DNA of 64,000 bases, taken from Megamerina dolium. Its lineage: Eukaryota; Arthropoda; Insecta; Diptera; Megamerinidae. Where the stretch lies: positions 22,458,253-22,522,252 of the forward strand of contig OY978525.1 of NCBI GenBank assembly GCA_963854835.1, in the 5' to 3' direction. A program made the translations under genes and the position numbers. How positions within the stretch are numbered: position 1 is the stretch's first letter; each line of letters starts with the position of its first letter. The notes under the pieces are model-generated. The model made no database searches. It worked only from the letters and a program-made list of their open reading frames with translations, and was not told the origin of the DNA. Shown piece by piece: positions 48,791 to 61,182 of this stretch.

Positions 48791-51442
48791 AAAAAATTAT
48801 TAGTTTTGGCTTTCGGTATCAACCAAGTTATATACAATATATCGCTTTTAGTTCCTACCTAATTTTATTTTCAAGATACTTCTGAGCTGAGCATAGTATA
48901 TATTGCTATTTGCTTCTGAAGTTTCGGTTCACTTCATCTTTAAATCAAGTAATTTCACGACAAAAAAAAAAAAATGGTCCTACATTTAATGTTTTGCAAT
49001 CCCTTTGCATTCAAATGAGGTTAGTCATTCTAATGCAAGTAAACGTGCGCTCGCAGCTAAAAATTAAACATTGAAATATATGTAATGTGCCAAAATGTTT
49101 GTATACCCACGTAATATCTACGAATATGTACATCCGTTACACATACTAAAACATGCACAATTTTTGTCATATTGCAGAAAAGAAAGCATACAAAAATGTC
49201 CCCTTTTCATATGATAGTGATGATGTTTACCTCTGAATAGCAGCCAAAAGTATTTCTTACTTAGCTATTCGTAACTATTATAGAATAAAATGATCAACCG
49301 TTTGGAACTGTGGATACGGTAATATAAACATAAAAGAATAAAAGTTTAATTGGCTCTCTCTGCTACTAAATACATATTACAATTAAAAGTATATAAAGAC
49401 CACAAAAAAGAAAACGAGTTGAATTGTATTAAATACAAGTCAAACCGCTTAAAGCACCTTGAAATAAAGGACAACGTAAACAATTTTGTAAGTAAGCAAG
49501 TAAACAATTCTGTACTGTGGGAATATGTGAACAGAGAAGAATATAAAATATAATCAAATGTAAAAATATAATAGAACAAGAAAAAAAGTATACTCTGAGA
49601 ATGTGTTCAAGAACAATTCTTTTGCCACAAAATCTACTTATGTGAATGTTTTATTGTCACGAGAAGGAGAGATAGGAGCTTATTTAATACCTATGAAAAG
49701 CAGAGTAGGAGAACAATTATATTAATTACTTTAAAAGCATCAAACAACTAAAATATCAGCCATACCACCTTCAACCACATGTATTATACTTCACTAAAAG
49801 AACAAAAAAAATTTTAACCCAAAATGTACACGAACTTTATATAAAAATTATGTACAATGAGACAATCTGTCTAGAGTGTTATATAACGGAATAAGGAAAT
49901 TTAATTTTTGATAACGTTGTATGTATTTATATATAGAAATGTGGTCCCAATAGGATAATATACTACTGATACCTCTTAGTGGAAATTCAAAAGACATAAA
50001 GTGGCAAGTGTAGGAGTGAACCAGTCATTTACCGATACTTTGGAGTACCAAGTACCCATAATTTTCCTATATACTTCTCCAATACTCCTTTACTTCGTCG
50101 TTCTTCCCCTTTAAATATTTTAAGCGGCCCAAAGAGTATAATGCTGACCGATTCGGTATATTATATGTTTACAGATTCGCTGAAAAACTTATTGTCGGAG
50201 CTGTTCTGAGAAAACAAACTTGAAATGAAACTTTCAAACTTTCTTCAAACCATACATGATGAAGCCAATTCCTAAAAGTACTCTTTCCTACTCCAAAATG
50301 AATACTCTTCCAACAAATATGGAAGCTAAGCGCTTAATGATGAAATTGTAGAGTAAACTAAAAACTGATTGGAATAAGCAAGACTAAGAGAATCAATAAA
50401 AATTTGTAAACGGAGTAGTTTTCTATGAAAGAAACTCTTCGTAGAAAATCTATCCCTGATAACTAGAGCGCTTTCATTTTTAAATCATTCTATGCGATAT
50501 CAATGATTTGCTCGATCATTTGTTCTGTAAACGCTTATTTTGGACGTCTGGGAGACTCCTGCAACTACATATCCACTCAGAAATCCAATATACAACCATT
50601 CATTTTAACCGAGTAGATTACTCAAATAATCATCAAGCTCATGGTTTCATGGTTCCAAAATATTGAATCAACACACGAAATTTAGTTTAATCTGATACGA
50701 TTATATGTTGATTTACCTCAAATTTTGACAAGTTATAGATCGTAATTAATTGAAAACAAATGTGGGACTCTAGTTTCAACCATCATCTGCGTCCTTACTG
50801 ATTCACCTAGTACTATCAATGGCGGTAATTGGGATAATTTTATCAATGTCATTTGGTAAACCCTACTTTCAAACTGACTGCACTGAAATGTACATAAATG
50901 TTTTGTACATATATTTGTGATTGCATAATATTTCCAATTGTTCGAAAATAAAAGTTCATGGTTTCAGAAATATATATAATATATAATATATATATAAACT
51001 TTTTTTAGAAATTAATACATTTGTTAGGTATATGTAGGTGCTTGCATAAATGTATACTTGCCTTCATTACTGTTATTGTTAGAATTTCGATCTCAAATTG
51101 TAATATGCTTGTAATGATTTTTTAATACAACATTAAACAAGAAGTATGTGCAAATATGAATTATGTGCATAAAGAGTGTTCTTTGTAAGACCATATTTGT
51201 CTTTAAAAAGCAAATTAAATTGGTCATGAATTATATTTTCATAGATCCTTTATATATCAGATTTTTGAAGCATTTCTTTTTTGAATCATTGCAATTCTAA
51301 ATGCTCACAGTAAGAACGAAGTATATTAAATTGGCGACCAACAACACTATGAGACACCTTATACTTTTATACAAATTATTTTGACTTGGAAATGATTGTA
51401 TTGTGTGCCAAAAAAGAAAATCCACAATAAAATATAAAAGAA
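48791..51442. other. AT-rich DNA without recognised genes
   Basis: No coding similarity or repeat family is recognised. Open frames at 49.35-49.58 kb on both strands lack any known domain. Confidence 0.6.
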
Positions 51443-51454
51443 TATTTAAAAAAT

Positions 51455-52997
51455 TTTTTTTTTTTTTTTTTTTTTTTTAGCTTATTTTTTTTTATTGAAT
51501 CTTTCTTATACAAGAAACTAACAATAAGTATTAAAATCTTACAAACTAAATAAAACTATGTGATATCCCCTACGTTCCATCACAATTTGGTGAGTCGCGA
51601 GATGTAGCAATTTTACAGCATATTCAGTGTGTCTTTTCTTTTTAATCGACGATGCCCCTTGCTCAGCAACAATTGCCTAGCAAGGGGATTCGGATGATTG
51701 TGTAATTTTTGAATGTAGCTTCTGCAGGACATTGCAACTTCCTCAGAAATTGTGGATACATTTAAATCTCGATGGATGTTAACGTTCCTCATATACCAAG
51801 GCGCATTTACAATAATTCGCAGACACTTGGATTGTATTCGCTGCAATTTTTCGATATTAGAGGGAGATGCGGTGCCCCAAAACTGAATACCATAAGTCCA
51901 GATTGGTTTCAGGATTGCTTTATATAATAGCACTTTGTATTCAAGATTCAACTTTGATCTTTTGTGTAACAGCCACCATAACTGATTCATTTTAAGCTTG
52001 ATCTGAGTTTTCTTTGCCTCTATGTGATTTTTCCATGTCAGCCTTCTGTCGAGGTGAATACCCAAGTACTTTGTTGAGGAACATTGTGGAACTGATTGGC
52101 CATTAATTTTAAGTGGGGGACATGTATCTAGCCTTAGCGTGAAGGTTACATGTACGCTCTTTGATTCATTGACTTTATACGCCATTTTGCTAGCCAGATT
52201 TCGAGAGAATCGACATGAGTCTGCAGGAGTTTAGTAGCTTCTATGGGGTTAGAGCGAGAGCACAATATTGCCGTATCATCAGCAAAGGTCGATATGAATG
52301 TATAGTTATTGTTGGGCATATCTGAAGTGTATAAGAGATACAGTAAGGGACCCAAAACGCTTCCTTGAGGAACGCCAGCGTGAATATCCAATGGATTTGT
52401 TGTGTAATCCTTGTGATGTACGAGAAATTGTCTTTTCGTGAGGTAGCTACTAAGCAATGAGGAGACATTTGCAGGCAGTAATAGTTTGAGTTTGTAAATA
52501 AGGCCATCGTGCCATACTTTATCGAAAGCTTGAGTGATATCAAGAAAGACAGCTGAGCAATACTTTTTTTCTTCAAAAGTGTTCCTTATCAGAGTTACAA
52601 TGCGGTGGACTTGTTCTATTGTGCCGTGCTGTTTTCTAAATCCAAACTGATGTTGAGGAATCAGTTGGTTGAGATTAATAAATGGAGTTATATTCATGAC
52701 AAGTAGCTTTTCGAATACTTTAGAAAGTAGAGGCAGGAGGCTGATAGGTCTGTACGATGCAACTTTTGTAGGGTCTTTTCCTGGTTTTGCTATCATAATA
52801 ATTTTTGAAGTTTTCCAGCATTTGGGATAGTGTTTAATACGAAGGATAGCATTGAAAATGTGCATCAGATGAATTACTGAAGCCGGAGGTAGCTCTTTTA
52901 TCATTTTACCGGTAATTTTATCTGGACCAGGTGATTTTTTTGGGTTTAAATCTTTATAAATTGCTTTGAATATGTCCTTTTTTTTAATTTTGAGCGT
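51455..52997 (-). mobile_element. 5'-truncated jockey-type LINE
   Basis: The element runs leftward and ends in a poly(A) tail (25 T on the forward strand, 51454-51478). A perfect 12-bp duplication, TATTTAAAAAAT, lies at 51443-51454 and 52998-53009, directly at both boundaries. The 5' end is cut inside the reverse transcriptase domain, as usual for target-primed insertion. A perfect duplication and an almost open frame indicate a recent insertion. Confidence 0.95.
51613..52993 (-). pseudogene. Jockey-type reverse transcriptase, 5'-truncated
   Basis: The frame enters at the truncation with KDIFKAIYKDLNPKKSPGPD and continues MIKELPPASVIHL. Reverse transcriptase blocks follow in order: SYRPISLLPLLSKVFE, HQFGFRKQHGT, VFLDITQAFDKVWHDGL (first catalytic D), AGVPQGSVLGPLLYLLYTSD, and STFADDTAILCS with the catalytic DD pair. 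At about 52173-52176 one base is missing from an A-run, so WRIK continues in another frame as VNESKSVHVTFTLR. From there the thumb and C-terminal part is open: STKYLGIHLDRRLTWKNHI to KDTLNML and a stop at 51613. Such proteins copy the element's RNA into DNA at the target. ORF1, endonuclease and the start are absent. It could not be active without them. Confidence 0.93.
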
Positions 52998-53009
52998 TAT
53001 TTAAAAAAT

Positions 53010-53596
53010 AATTTAATTTATCCACTCGGTTGGCCACATGCTTTTCATAGGACCAAAAAAGATTTCATACAGAAAATAATAAATATAAAATTCAATATTT
53101 ATATGTTGGTTTTGTAATAAATTCACCAAATAAAATGCTAGACAAAATGAAAGGTGAATGTAGTTAGTATCCCTACCCACTCTTCTAGGATGAAGGTTAT
53201 AATTTATATTAATAGATATGAGCATACTTTGTACCCACATACCTACAAATATAGGTGCTACTATAGGATGTGATTCATAAAGAAAACAAAACAAGGCAAT
53301 AAAAATAATCATTAAAAAGCCAAAAACACTCGCATTCTCATAAATTTTATGAAGCGTAAAAATATGCTGTTACTTGGATAAAAACCAAAAGCAAATGCAA
53401 TAAGTATCATTTTGTTTAGTAGTATGTGTCATGAAGTCAAGAGCACATACATGTTCTATACATGCATGTATTCATGTATGTTTATGCGTTCTTGCGAGTA
53501 CATGCATACTTGAGTTTATTCATATCAATTTTACACACAACTCACCAATGTTCAACAAAATGTAAAGAAAAACAACAAGTCGAATGGTAATACTTT

Positions 53597-53627
<31 letters not shown>

Positions 53628-54639
53628 TAAAAAATAAAAACTAAAAATTCCTCACATTCATTCATTCAGAAATAAAACCACGTTTATCCTCAAGTGCATC
53701 CAAAAAGGCCAATACCACTCTCATATATCCATATAAATGACTGCACAGAAGAAGAACAACAACAAAACTGGTGAGAATGAAGAACGTAAAGCATCGCACA
53801 GTGTTGCTAGTACATAGCCAGCGTACAACGTTAGTATCAACATCAGCATTGACATTATCGTCCACACCATCAATACAAAAAATAACAATAACAACAACAA
53901 TGATGATGAATATAATATACGCATATGTGTGTCTCTACGTAATATATAGCATATAATAATTTTACACCCTCCCATCATTTAAGTTACATTGTTTTTATTA
54001 CCTGTGGAGACCATCCGTTTAACATACTCTTCCTAACACTTCATTTTTATTATTATCCTTCGTTCATCTTAACTCTCAATATATGTCTCTCATACCAGAG
54101 AAGTAATATGCTCATACAAATAGTATCTGACCTTAAGGTACTCCAGATTTTACACAAACATATTTTTTCCAAAAAGGTACAGAGGCGCTCTTTAAAATTT
54201 GTAAAAATCCAAATTTTACAAAGAAATTCTGGAGAAAACCTAAATATTAATACAGATCGAGACACACCACCTATTTGTTGATTATTAAGATATTTTCGAT
54301 AGTCATATAAGATATTACATAACAATTTTCGAACTTTGGTGTTCCTGCTAAACTCATTAGACTTTGCAGAATGACACTGCTTTGTACCTGTTATGTAGTG
54401 GAATTAGGAAAGGACTACCTCACCATGCAAATCCGAAGGAGATTTCAGGCAAGATGATTTGTTACCGTGCTACTTCTTCAAGCTGATCAATGGAGAAAAT
54501 AACGGCATAGTTTGGACTAAATATGTAATTGGAATGTTCAACCCTCTATATAAAAGCCCCTCATCATTCCTAACCTTATAGATGTCTCAGAAGCCTGGAC
54601 ACTTTTTACCTCGAATAAAAGGTTGCTTGGGGTTTTTGA
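53010..54639. other. AT-rich DNA with (AAT)n and CAA-rich runs
   Basis: An (AAT)n tract lies at about 53599-53625. CAA/ATG-rich simple sequence lies at 53755-53920. Open frames across them are low-complexity. No gene is recognised. Confidence 0.6.
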
Positions 54640-54659
54640 GATCTTTATATTATATTTGC

Positions 54660-54860
54660 TTTAGTGTCGAGTACCGAATAAAATACAATCATGAGCTGTA
54701 TGATCTCTGCGCCAATATTAATATGGTAAACGTATCAAATCCTGTATCCAATCATGTCGAACAAATGGATGGAAGAGCGCGCTCCAGCCATGAAGGTGTT
54801 ATATTCGGAAGCCGGAAGGTAAAGACGAAGACCTAACCTGCTGACATTACAAAAAAACGA
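54660..54860 (+). pseudogene. LINE ORF2 C-terminal relic
   Basis: The frame contains EYRIKYNHELYDLCANINMV, NVSNPVSNHVEQMDGRAR and, after a shift, KPEGKRRRPNLL-like sequence near 54808-54835. The order (R/K)YN.ELY.LY.DI, GHV.RM...RAP, P.G.RR.GRP is typical of the C-terminus of endonuclease-reverse transcriptase LINEs in insects. Only about 60 residues are recognisable and the frame is broken. The clade cannot be fixed. Confidence 0.55.
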
Positions 54861-57019
54861 AATAAAAAAACTCGATAACCATGACACCCGGGTGACCCAC
54901 GCGATCCTTCTCAACCTCTGACTTACGACCAGGTTTAAATATACAGAATTTTAAATCAAATTACGAATCGTATGCTCCTTATACCCACCACTGATATAAA
55001 TAATATAGGGTATACATATTGAGAAGTAAATATAATATTTTCTCTAGTGGCAGCTATGTGATGAAGGATGTACGTAGTGTATAGTATAGTATTTTTGGGG
55101 GTACACGCATCTATATTAAATCACGTATGTATGTGTGTAATTTTTTATATATGTGACTACACAATGCTCAAACGACTCAAACAAAAATATCGGAAATTTT
55201 TAACTTAATGCGTTTGGTATTGTTACAAGTACATTCCGGTCGTAGTAACTTTTAAGCAAGGTATCTCACTATAAATATAAGACATTCATCGTTCTTTTAT
55301 ATATACATACTCGTATGTATATGTGCATGATTTAACAACAATGGAATGTCATTTATTCGCCCACCCATTGTCTCATTCACATATACACACATATGTTATA
55401 TCTTTTGGCACATAACATACAAGACAACAAAGAAGCAAAAATGTTATTGTTACGAAATAGCGATTTCGTTTCAACATTTTAAACTGGGCAACAGTAACTG
55501 GTAATACAACAAAGAGAGAGTGGGACACAATAATAACTGAATTAGAATTGCTATTACAAGTGATGCTTTTACGTTCAACCATTTTCAAAGAGATTCTGTT
55601 CTTAAACATCACAAGTCCTCTTCTTTCAGTAGTTACAATATATATATAAATATAGTACATATGTTATATATTTCTCATACCTATGTATGTTTATAGAAGT
55701 ATGTATATATGTACTTATAGTGAGGATAATATCTATATGCTATATGAAGATAAACGTATTATTATAGCTCAATAAATTGAATAGATACTTGTATAATGCC
55801 CAAATAGAATCACAAATGACCTTTAAACAACATTCTAAGTACGAGTAAATGTATTATATAAGTATACAAGAATGAGAAATATATGTATTTATATGGATTA
55901 TATTCGATTTATAAGTTAGTACTGATAAGCCTTAAAAATTGAATGTGATTGGATTTATTTATATTATTGCAAGACATCATCAACAACAGCAACAACATTT
56001 TCACTCAAAAAACATGAAATGTTATGAATACGCCTGATCAAAGTTTATTTTTAATTTGAATGTCTTATTTTGACCAAAAACAAAAGTTAATTTTTCAATT
56101 TTGCATGGACCTTAGAAAATTTTGATATGAGCAGAAATATAACACATATGTATAATTTACGGTCACATGAAAGAAAATCAATTATTGGGTCACATTTTTG
56201 AGTAAAAGCTAAATTTTATTTAATTACGCTCAATTACAACTACATTTAAAGGTACTGAATTTATTTTTTTGAGATATTGGGTGAGTATGTATTGGGATAT
56301 GAGGAGAAAATGTGTGGTTCAAATGTTGGGGTCAAAAATGCACAAAGGTCGGTCATAATTTTTATCATCTTAGCATCAGCCTGGGAACTGTGGGAACGGT
56401 AAGCATGTTTGAAAAACCTATTAAAGAAGTGACACTAATGGGAGTCGGAGTTGTATTTCATCCTCATAAAAACAAAAGCAATATCTGGGCAATTCATGTC
56501 GTAACCGTTTTTTTAAGATTTAGGCTAAGTAAATTAAAATAGCAAATTTTTGAATTGCCAATTAAAATTACTAAAATATGGGAGAGCGCAGCATCATACC
56601 TTTGTTATCTATCAAAGTTTTATACGAGGCATTGTTCTTTTCGAACCAAACGTATTGGTGATTCTTGAAAACTATTATGATTTTTTAATTAGTTAATTGA
56701 AATCAAGCAATTATCAATTCTTCTGACAGTCATAATTAGCCCTGAGAACTTTCAAAAGAGTTCTTTTGTTTTAACAAAATAAAAAAACATACATATCATC
56801 CTGGTTTTCGAAAAGTGAATATTATTTCTAAAGAAACTACGCAATATGCTTTAACAGCTAAAGTTATTCTTGTTTGAAAATGGAATTCTCTAATGAGGAT
56901 ATTCGTAGAATTTAAAGTTTTACTTCCATAGAGGCAAAAAAAAAACACACGCTGTCACATAAATAAATTCGTGTAGCTTATGAGCTTAACAGTGTTAAGA
57001 AAACTTTTTCAAATCATTT
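54861..57019. other. AT-rich DNA without recognised genes
   Basis: A 76-codon frame at 56312-56542 has less biased composition than its surroundings, but no domain I recognise. Confidence 0.5.
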
Positions 57020-57190
57020 GGATTTACTGGATTCACCAAGAATCTCATACGAACTGAGTGAGAACAATTTACTTGACCGCATTTGCTCTACGAACTGCTC
57101 CATCCTGGTCAAATAATCGCTTCAGAGATCTATTCTAATAAGATTAAGCGAAGTAGTCAAGCGCAAAAGCTTTCAGAATTGGGGAAATAT
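57020..57190 (+). pseudogene. Probable mellifera-type mariner transposase scrap
   Basis: The frame reads SYELSENNLLDRICSTNCSI followed by LVK and a stop. ELxExNLLDRI is a conserved block of mellifera/irritans-type mariner transposases, upstream of the first catalytic region. No such block is present in the DD41D copies here. The following codons (57125-57190) cannot be aligned with confidence. Confidence 0.5.
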
Positions 57191-57427
57191 CAGTTCTATT
57201 AATTGGTCTCCTCGCTCGTGCGGTTTAACGCTTCTTGAGTACTTGTTATGGGGCTATATTAAGTCATTGGTTTATGCCGACAAACCAGCAGCTAATGAAA
57301 CGTTGGAAGCAAATATTCAACGCACATAACACGGCCAGATTTATTGGAAAAAGTCGTATAAAATTGGTTTGATCGAATGGTGCATGTAACTCGTAGCCGT
57401 GGTGGCATGAAATTATCTAACAGATTA
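57191..57427 (+). pseudogene. DD41D transposase C-terminal relic, interrupted element
   Basis: The frame gives NWSPRSCGLTLLEYLLWGYI, then KSLVYADKPAANETLEANIQ, a stop, and NWFDRMVHVTRSRGGMKL in pieces. The third catalytic aspartate is replaced (LLEYLL for PLDYFL). A mini-me-like pair follows. The typical 3' end of a DD41D element, TTTAAAGTTCTAAAGCTCTT and AAAAAACACCCG, appears only at 60352-60385, so the pair is inserted in the 3' part of this dead element. Confidence 0.8.
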
Positions 57428-59015
57428 AAATAAAAAAAATCTCCTTACAGTCGGCTGGGGCCGACCAAACTATACCCTGCATATGTAGATTTATATATAA
57501 AAAGTTTACTCGAATATCCAACTTTTCTTTTATTTCCACTTTTCGAGAAACAATTTTTGCATATACTACTAATTTACACCCGAAATATGGTTGACTTTGA
57601 CGAAGTAAAAGGATTTTAAGATAATTCCGAGGCTTAGTATGGGAGCTATATAAAAAGTGGGCGTGGCTTACCACTTTCGAGTAAATCCAATTAATTTTTC
57701 AATGTTAATCCACACCTTAAATTTGGTGTCCTAAGTTGAATAGTTTCTAAGTTATGGTGGCTAACATTTTTGTTTAATTTCCTCAACTTTGTATGGGAGC
57801 CCCAATAAGAAGTGGGCGTGGTACGCTGATTTTTCGCCAGATTATTTCCGACTACGATATTAATTTAAGTGTCAATTATGGTTATTGTAGACATAAGATT
57901 GCCTAAGTTACAGCTGTTTCAATTTAAAATTTGTATGGGGGCTACGATAAACACTGGGCGTGGTGCGCCCATTTTCTGTGAGCCTAGTTGCTCGTACAAT
58001 ACTAATCCATACCCTAAGTCTCGTTGTCCTAGGCTAAATGGTTTGAAAGCTATGGAGCTTAAAATTTTAGTTTAATTCACTCGACTTTGTATGGGAGACC
58101 CATGAAGGAGTGGGCGTGGCACACTGATTTTCTGCCAGATTTTTGCCGACTACGATATTAATTTAAGTGTCAATTATGGTTATTCTAGACAGAAGATTGC
58201 CGAAGTTACAGCTGTTTCAATTTAAAATTTGTATGGGGGCTACGATAAACACTGGGCGTGGTGCGCCCATTTTCTGTGAGCCTAGTTGCTCATACAATAC
58301 TAATCCATACCTTAAATCTCGTTATTCTACGCTGAAAAGTTTGCAAGTTATAACCGGTAACATTTTTTTTAATTTCCGCAACTTTGTATGGGATACCCAA
58401 AAAGGAGTGGGCGTGGCACATTGATTTTCTGCCATATTATTTCTGACTGCCGTGTTAATCTAAGTGTCAATAATGGTTATTCTAGACAGAAGATTGTAGA
58501 AGTTACAGCAGTTTAAATTTAAAAGAAGTACAGACACTTTGTATGGGAGCTACGCTAGAAAGTAGGCGTGGCTCATCCACTTTTGGTGAGATTATATAGT
58601 ATTGTAATATAACTCTATGTGCAAAATATTGTTGTTCCAAGTGGTATATTGTGTGAGTTATAGCAAGTTAAAGATTTTGAAAATTTCGAGGTTAGTCGCT
58701 TTGAATGCTTAGTGTGGGCGTGGTTATTAACCGATCATGCCCAATATCAATCCCCTCCGTACCCTTGGATCATAGCTTACTTATGCCAAATTTCATCGAA
58801 ATAGCTCAATATTTACTCAAGTTATCGTGCGAACCAACCAGGTGACAGACAGACGGACGGACGGACGGACGGACGGACATCGTTAAATCGAAAATTTAAT
58901 CGACGCTGATCACGAATATATATCCATGTCTATATCTCCGGAGATTCCTTCAAGTGGACACAAACATCTGACCGAAATGAATATACCATGCATATTGCAT
59001 TATGCAGGGTATAAA
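57428..59015 (-). mobile_element. Mini-me-like element, left member of a tandem pair
   Basis: The left end is TCCTTACAGTCGGCTGGGGC; the right end is GCATTATGCAGGGTATAAAA. GTGGGCGTGGC-type motifs start at 57658, 57812, 57954, 58110, 58252, 58407, 58562 and 58713: eight motifs, mostly 142 or 151-156 bp apart. The (GGAC)n tract is at about 58845-58880. The right end joins the next element directly in the same orientation. Open frames of about 70-85 codons at 57869-58075 and 58167-58424 come from the repeat units and are not genes. Confidence 0.9.
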
Positions 59016-60315
59016 AATGGCCCTACAATCGGCTGGGGCCGACCAAATTATACCCTGCATATGTAGAGGTATATATAAAAAGTTTGCTCGTATATCCATC
59101 CTTTTCTTCCACTACTTTGTATAGGACCTACATTAAGAACCAGGCTACCTCACCAATTTTTGAGGAATAATTTCTGCCTATAATACTAAACTACCTAGGT
59201 TGCAATGGATTGACCTAGGCGTATTATTTAGTAAGTTATGGGTTTTTTAATGTTTAAGATAAATCCGAGATTTTGTACGGAAGCTATATAAAAAGTGGGC
59301 GTGGCTACCAATCCACTCCTTAAATTTGGTTGTCCTACGCTGAATAGTTCGTAAGTTATAACGGTTTAAATTTTTTTTAATTTTCCAAATTTTGTATGGA
59401 AGCCCATTAAGAAGTGGGTGTGGCATGTTGATTTTTTATCAGATTATTTACGACTACCATATTAGCTGAAGTATTAATTATAATTGTTCTAGACAGAAGA
59501 TTGCCGAAGTTACAGCTGTTTCAATTTAAAATTTGTATGGGGGCTACGATAAACACTGGGCGTGGTGCGCCTATTTTCTGTGAGCCTAGTTGCTCGTATA
59601 ATACTAATCCACATCTTAAATCTGGTTATTCTACGCTGAATAGTTTGCAAGTTATAACCGGTAACATTTTTTTTAATTTCCGCAACTTTGTATGGGAGAC
59701 CCAAAAAGGAGTGGGCGTGGCACATTGATTTTCTACCATATTATTTCTCACTGCCGTGTTAATCTAAGTGTCAATTATGGTTATTCTAGACAGAAGATTG
59801 TAGAAGTTACAGCAGTTTCAATTTAAAAGAAGTACAGACACTTTGTATGGGAGCTACGCTAGAAAGTAGGCGTGGCTCATCCACTTTTGGTGAGGTTATA
59901 TAGTAGTAGAATATAACTCTATGTGCAAAATATTGTTGTCCCAAGTGGTATATTGTGTGAGTTATAGCAAGTTAAAGATTTTGAAAATTTCGAGGTTAGT
60001 CGCTTTGAATGCTTGGTGTGGGCGTGGTTATTGACCGATCATGCCCAATATCAATCCCCTCCGTACCCTTGGATCATAGATTACTTATGCCAAATTTCAT
60101 CGAAATAGCTCAATATTTACTCAAGTTATCGTGCGAACCAGCCAGGTGACAGACAGACGGACGGACGGACGGACGGACATCGTTAAATCGAAAATTTAAT
60201 CGACGCTGATCACGAATATATATCCATGTCTATATCTCCGGAGATTCCTTCAAGTGGACACATCATCTGACCGAAATGAATATACCATGCATATTGCATT
60301 ATGCAGGGTATAAAA
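59016..60315 (-). mobile_element. Mini-me-like element, right member of a tandem pair
   Basis: It starts TGGCCCTACAATCGGCTGGG and ends GCATTATGCAGGGTATAAAA. Motifs start at 59295, 59414, 59556, 59711, 59866 and 60017. The first interval is short (119 bp), which points to a deletion; the others are 142-155 bp. The (GGAC)n tract is at about 60147-60180. Long stretches are nearly identical to the left member, so the pair probably arose by tandem duplication or unequal exchange after insertion. Confidence 0.9.
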
Positions 60316-60385
60316 ATGTAATTTCAATAATATTTTTTCTTTTATTTTGATTTAAAGTTCTAAAGCTCTTAAAAAACACCCGTTA
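60316..60385 (+). mobile_element. 3' end of the interrupted DD41D element
   Basis: TTTTGATTTAAAGTTCTAAA and GCTCTTAAAAAACACCCG match the 3' terminal pattern of the DD41D elements at 7.9 kb and 34.65 kb. The matching 5' end was not found upstream of 57.0 kb. Confidence 0.7.
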
Positions 60386-60653
60386 TGTACATACTTATAT
60401 AATAAATAATAAAGGTTTAAAGTACAAATATTACAGATTCTCCCAAAAAAATGTTATATACATAAATGTATACAGTGGATACCAAATTAACTAATACATG
60501 TACTAATATATGCATACATGTCTATAAACTCGTAGATGCCATTATATAGTTACATATGTTATGAATAATCATTTTTAAATCTATATGAATACAAAAAAGT
60601 GCGTAGGTGTTTATATTTACTTATAAATGATATGCACTTATAATGCACTCATA
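60386..60653. other. AT-rich DNA without recognised genes
   Basis: Nothing is recognised. Confidence 0.6.
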
Positions 60654-61180
60654 CATTCTGTCAAATAAGTACCCGGAAACCGGAAATTCTCATTTTTAAT
60701 TTTCCCTCTGAGAATATTTCAAAAAAAAATTTTTCCCAGGTTGGCACAACTGTCAGCCAATATTCTGTGAATTTTTATTGCTATGAGTCATTTAGTTTGG
60801 TTACGGCGTCATTAGGAACAAGTCATCCTTTTTTGTGCGTTGCGATTTTTACTATGGATAGAAATATCGAACAAAGAGTTTGTGTGAAATTTTGTGTTTC
60901 AAACGAAATTTCTTGTGCCAAAACGTTGGAAATGTTGAAAATAACATTTGGTGATTCAACCATGTCGAAAAAAAATTTCACATAAACTCTTTGTTCGATA
61001 TTTTTATAAATAGTAAAAATCGCAACGCACACAATAGGTTGACTTGTTCCTAATGACGCCGTAACCAAACTAAATGACACATAGCAATAAAAATTCACCA
61101 ACCTGGGAAAATTTTTTTTTGAAATATTCTCAGAGGGAAAATTAAAAATGAGAATTTCCGGGTACTTATTTGACAGAATG
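60654..61180. mobile_element. Foldback derivative of a mariner element
   Basis: Arms at 60654-60889 and 60976-61180 are inverted copies of each other. They match closely apart from two short insertions in the left arm (ACCGGAA-like near 60684 and about 22 bp near 60746). TA flanks both outer ends, CATTCTGTCAAATAAGTACC being the outermost sequence. The loop is 86 bp. The left arm and loop encode the start of a mariner-type transposase; the right arm holds the same region reversed. This is an end-duplicated, internally deleted element that could fold into a ~200-bp stem as RNA. Confidence 0.93.
60855..60985 (+). pseudogene. Mariner-type transposase N-terminal fragment
   Basis: The ATG at 60855 starts MDRNIEQRVCVKFCVSNEIS, followed by CAKTLEMLKITFGDSTMSKKNF and then a stop in the right arm. 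The (E/D)QR.C.KFCV...GDSTLSK pattern is the N-terminal helix-turn-helix of mariner-like transposases often annotated in insects as GVQW or SETMAR-like. An in-frame open stretch extends upstream to 60767, but the family start fits the internal ATG. No linker or catalytic domain is present. Confidence 0.82.
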
Positions 61181-61182
61181 TA

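Noticed and set aside
56312..56542. 76-codon frame of more balanced composition
   Set aside because: No known domain and no supporting structure; left as anonymous.
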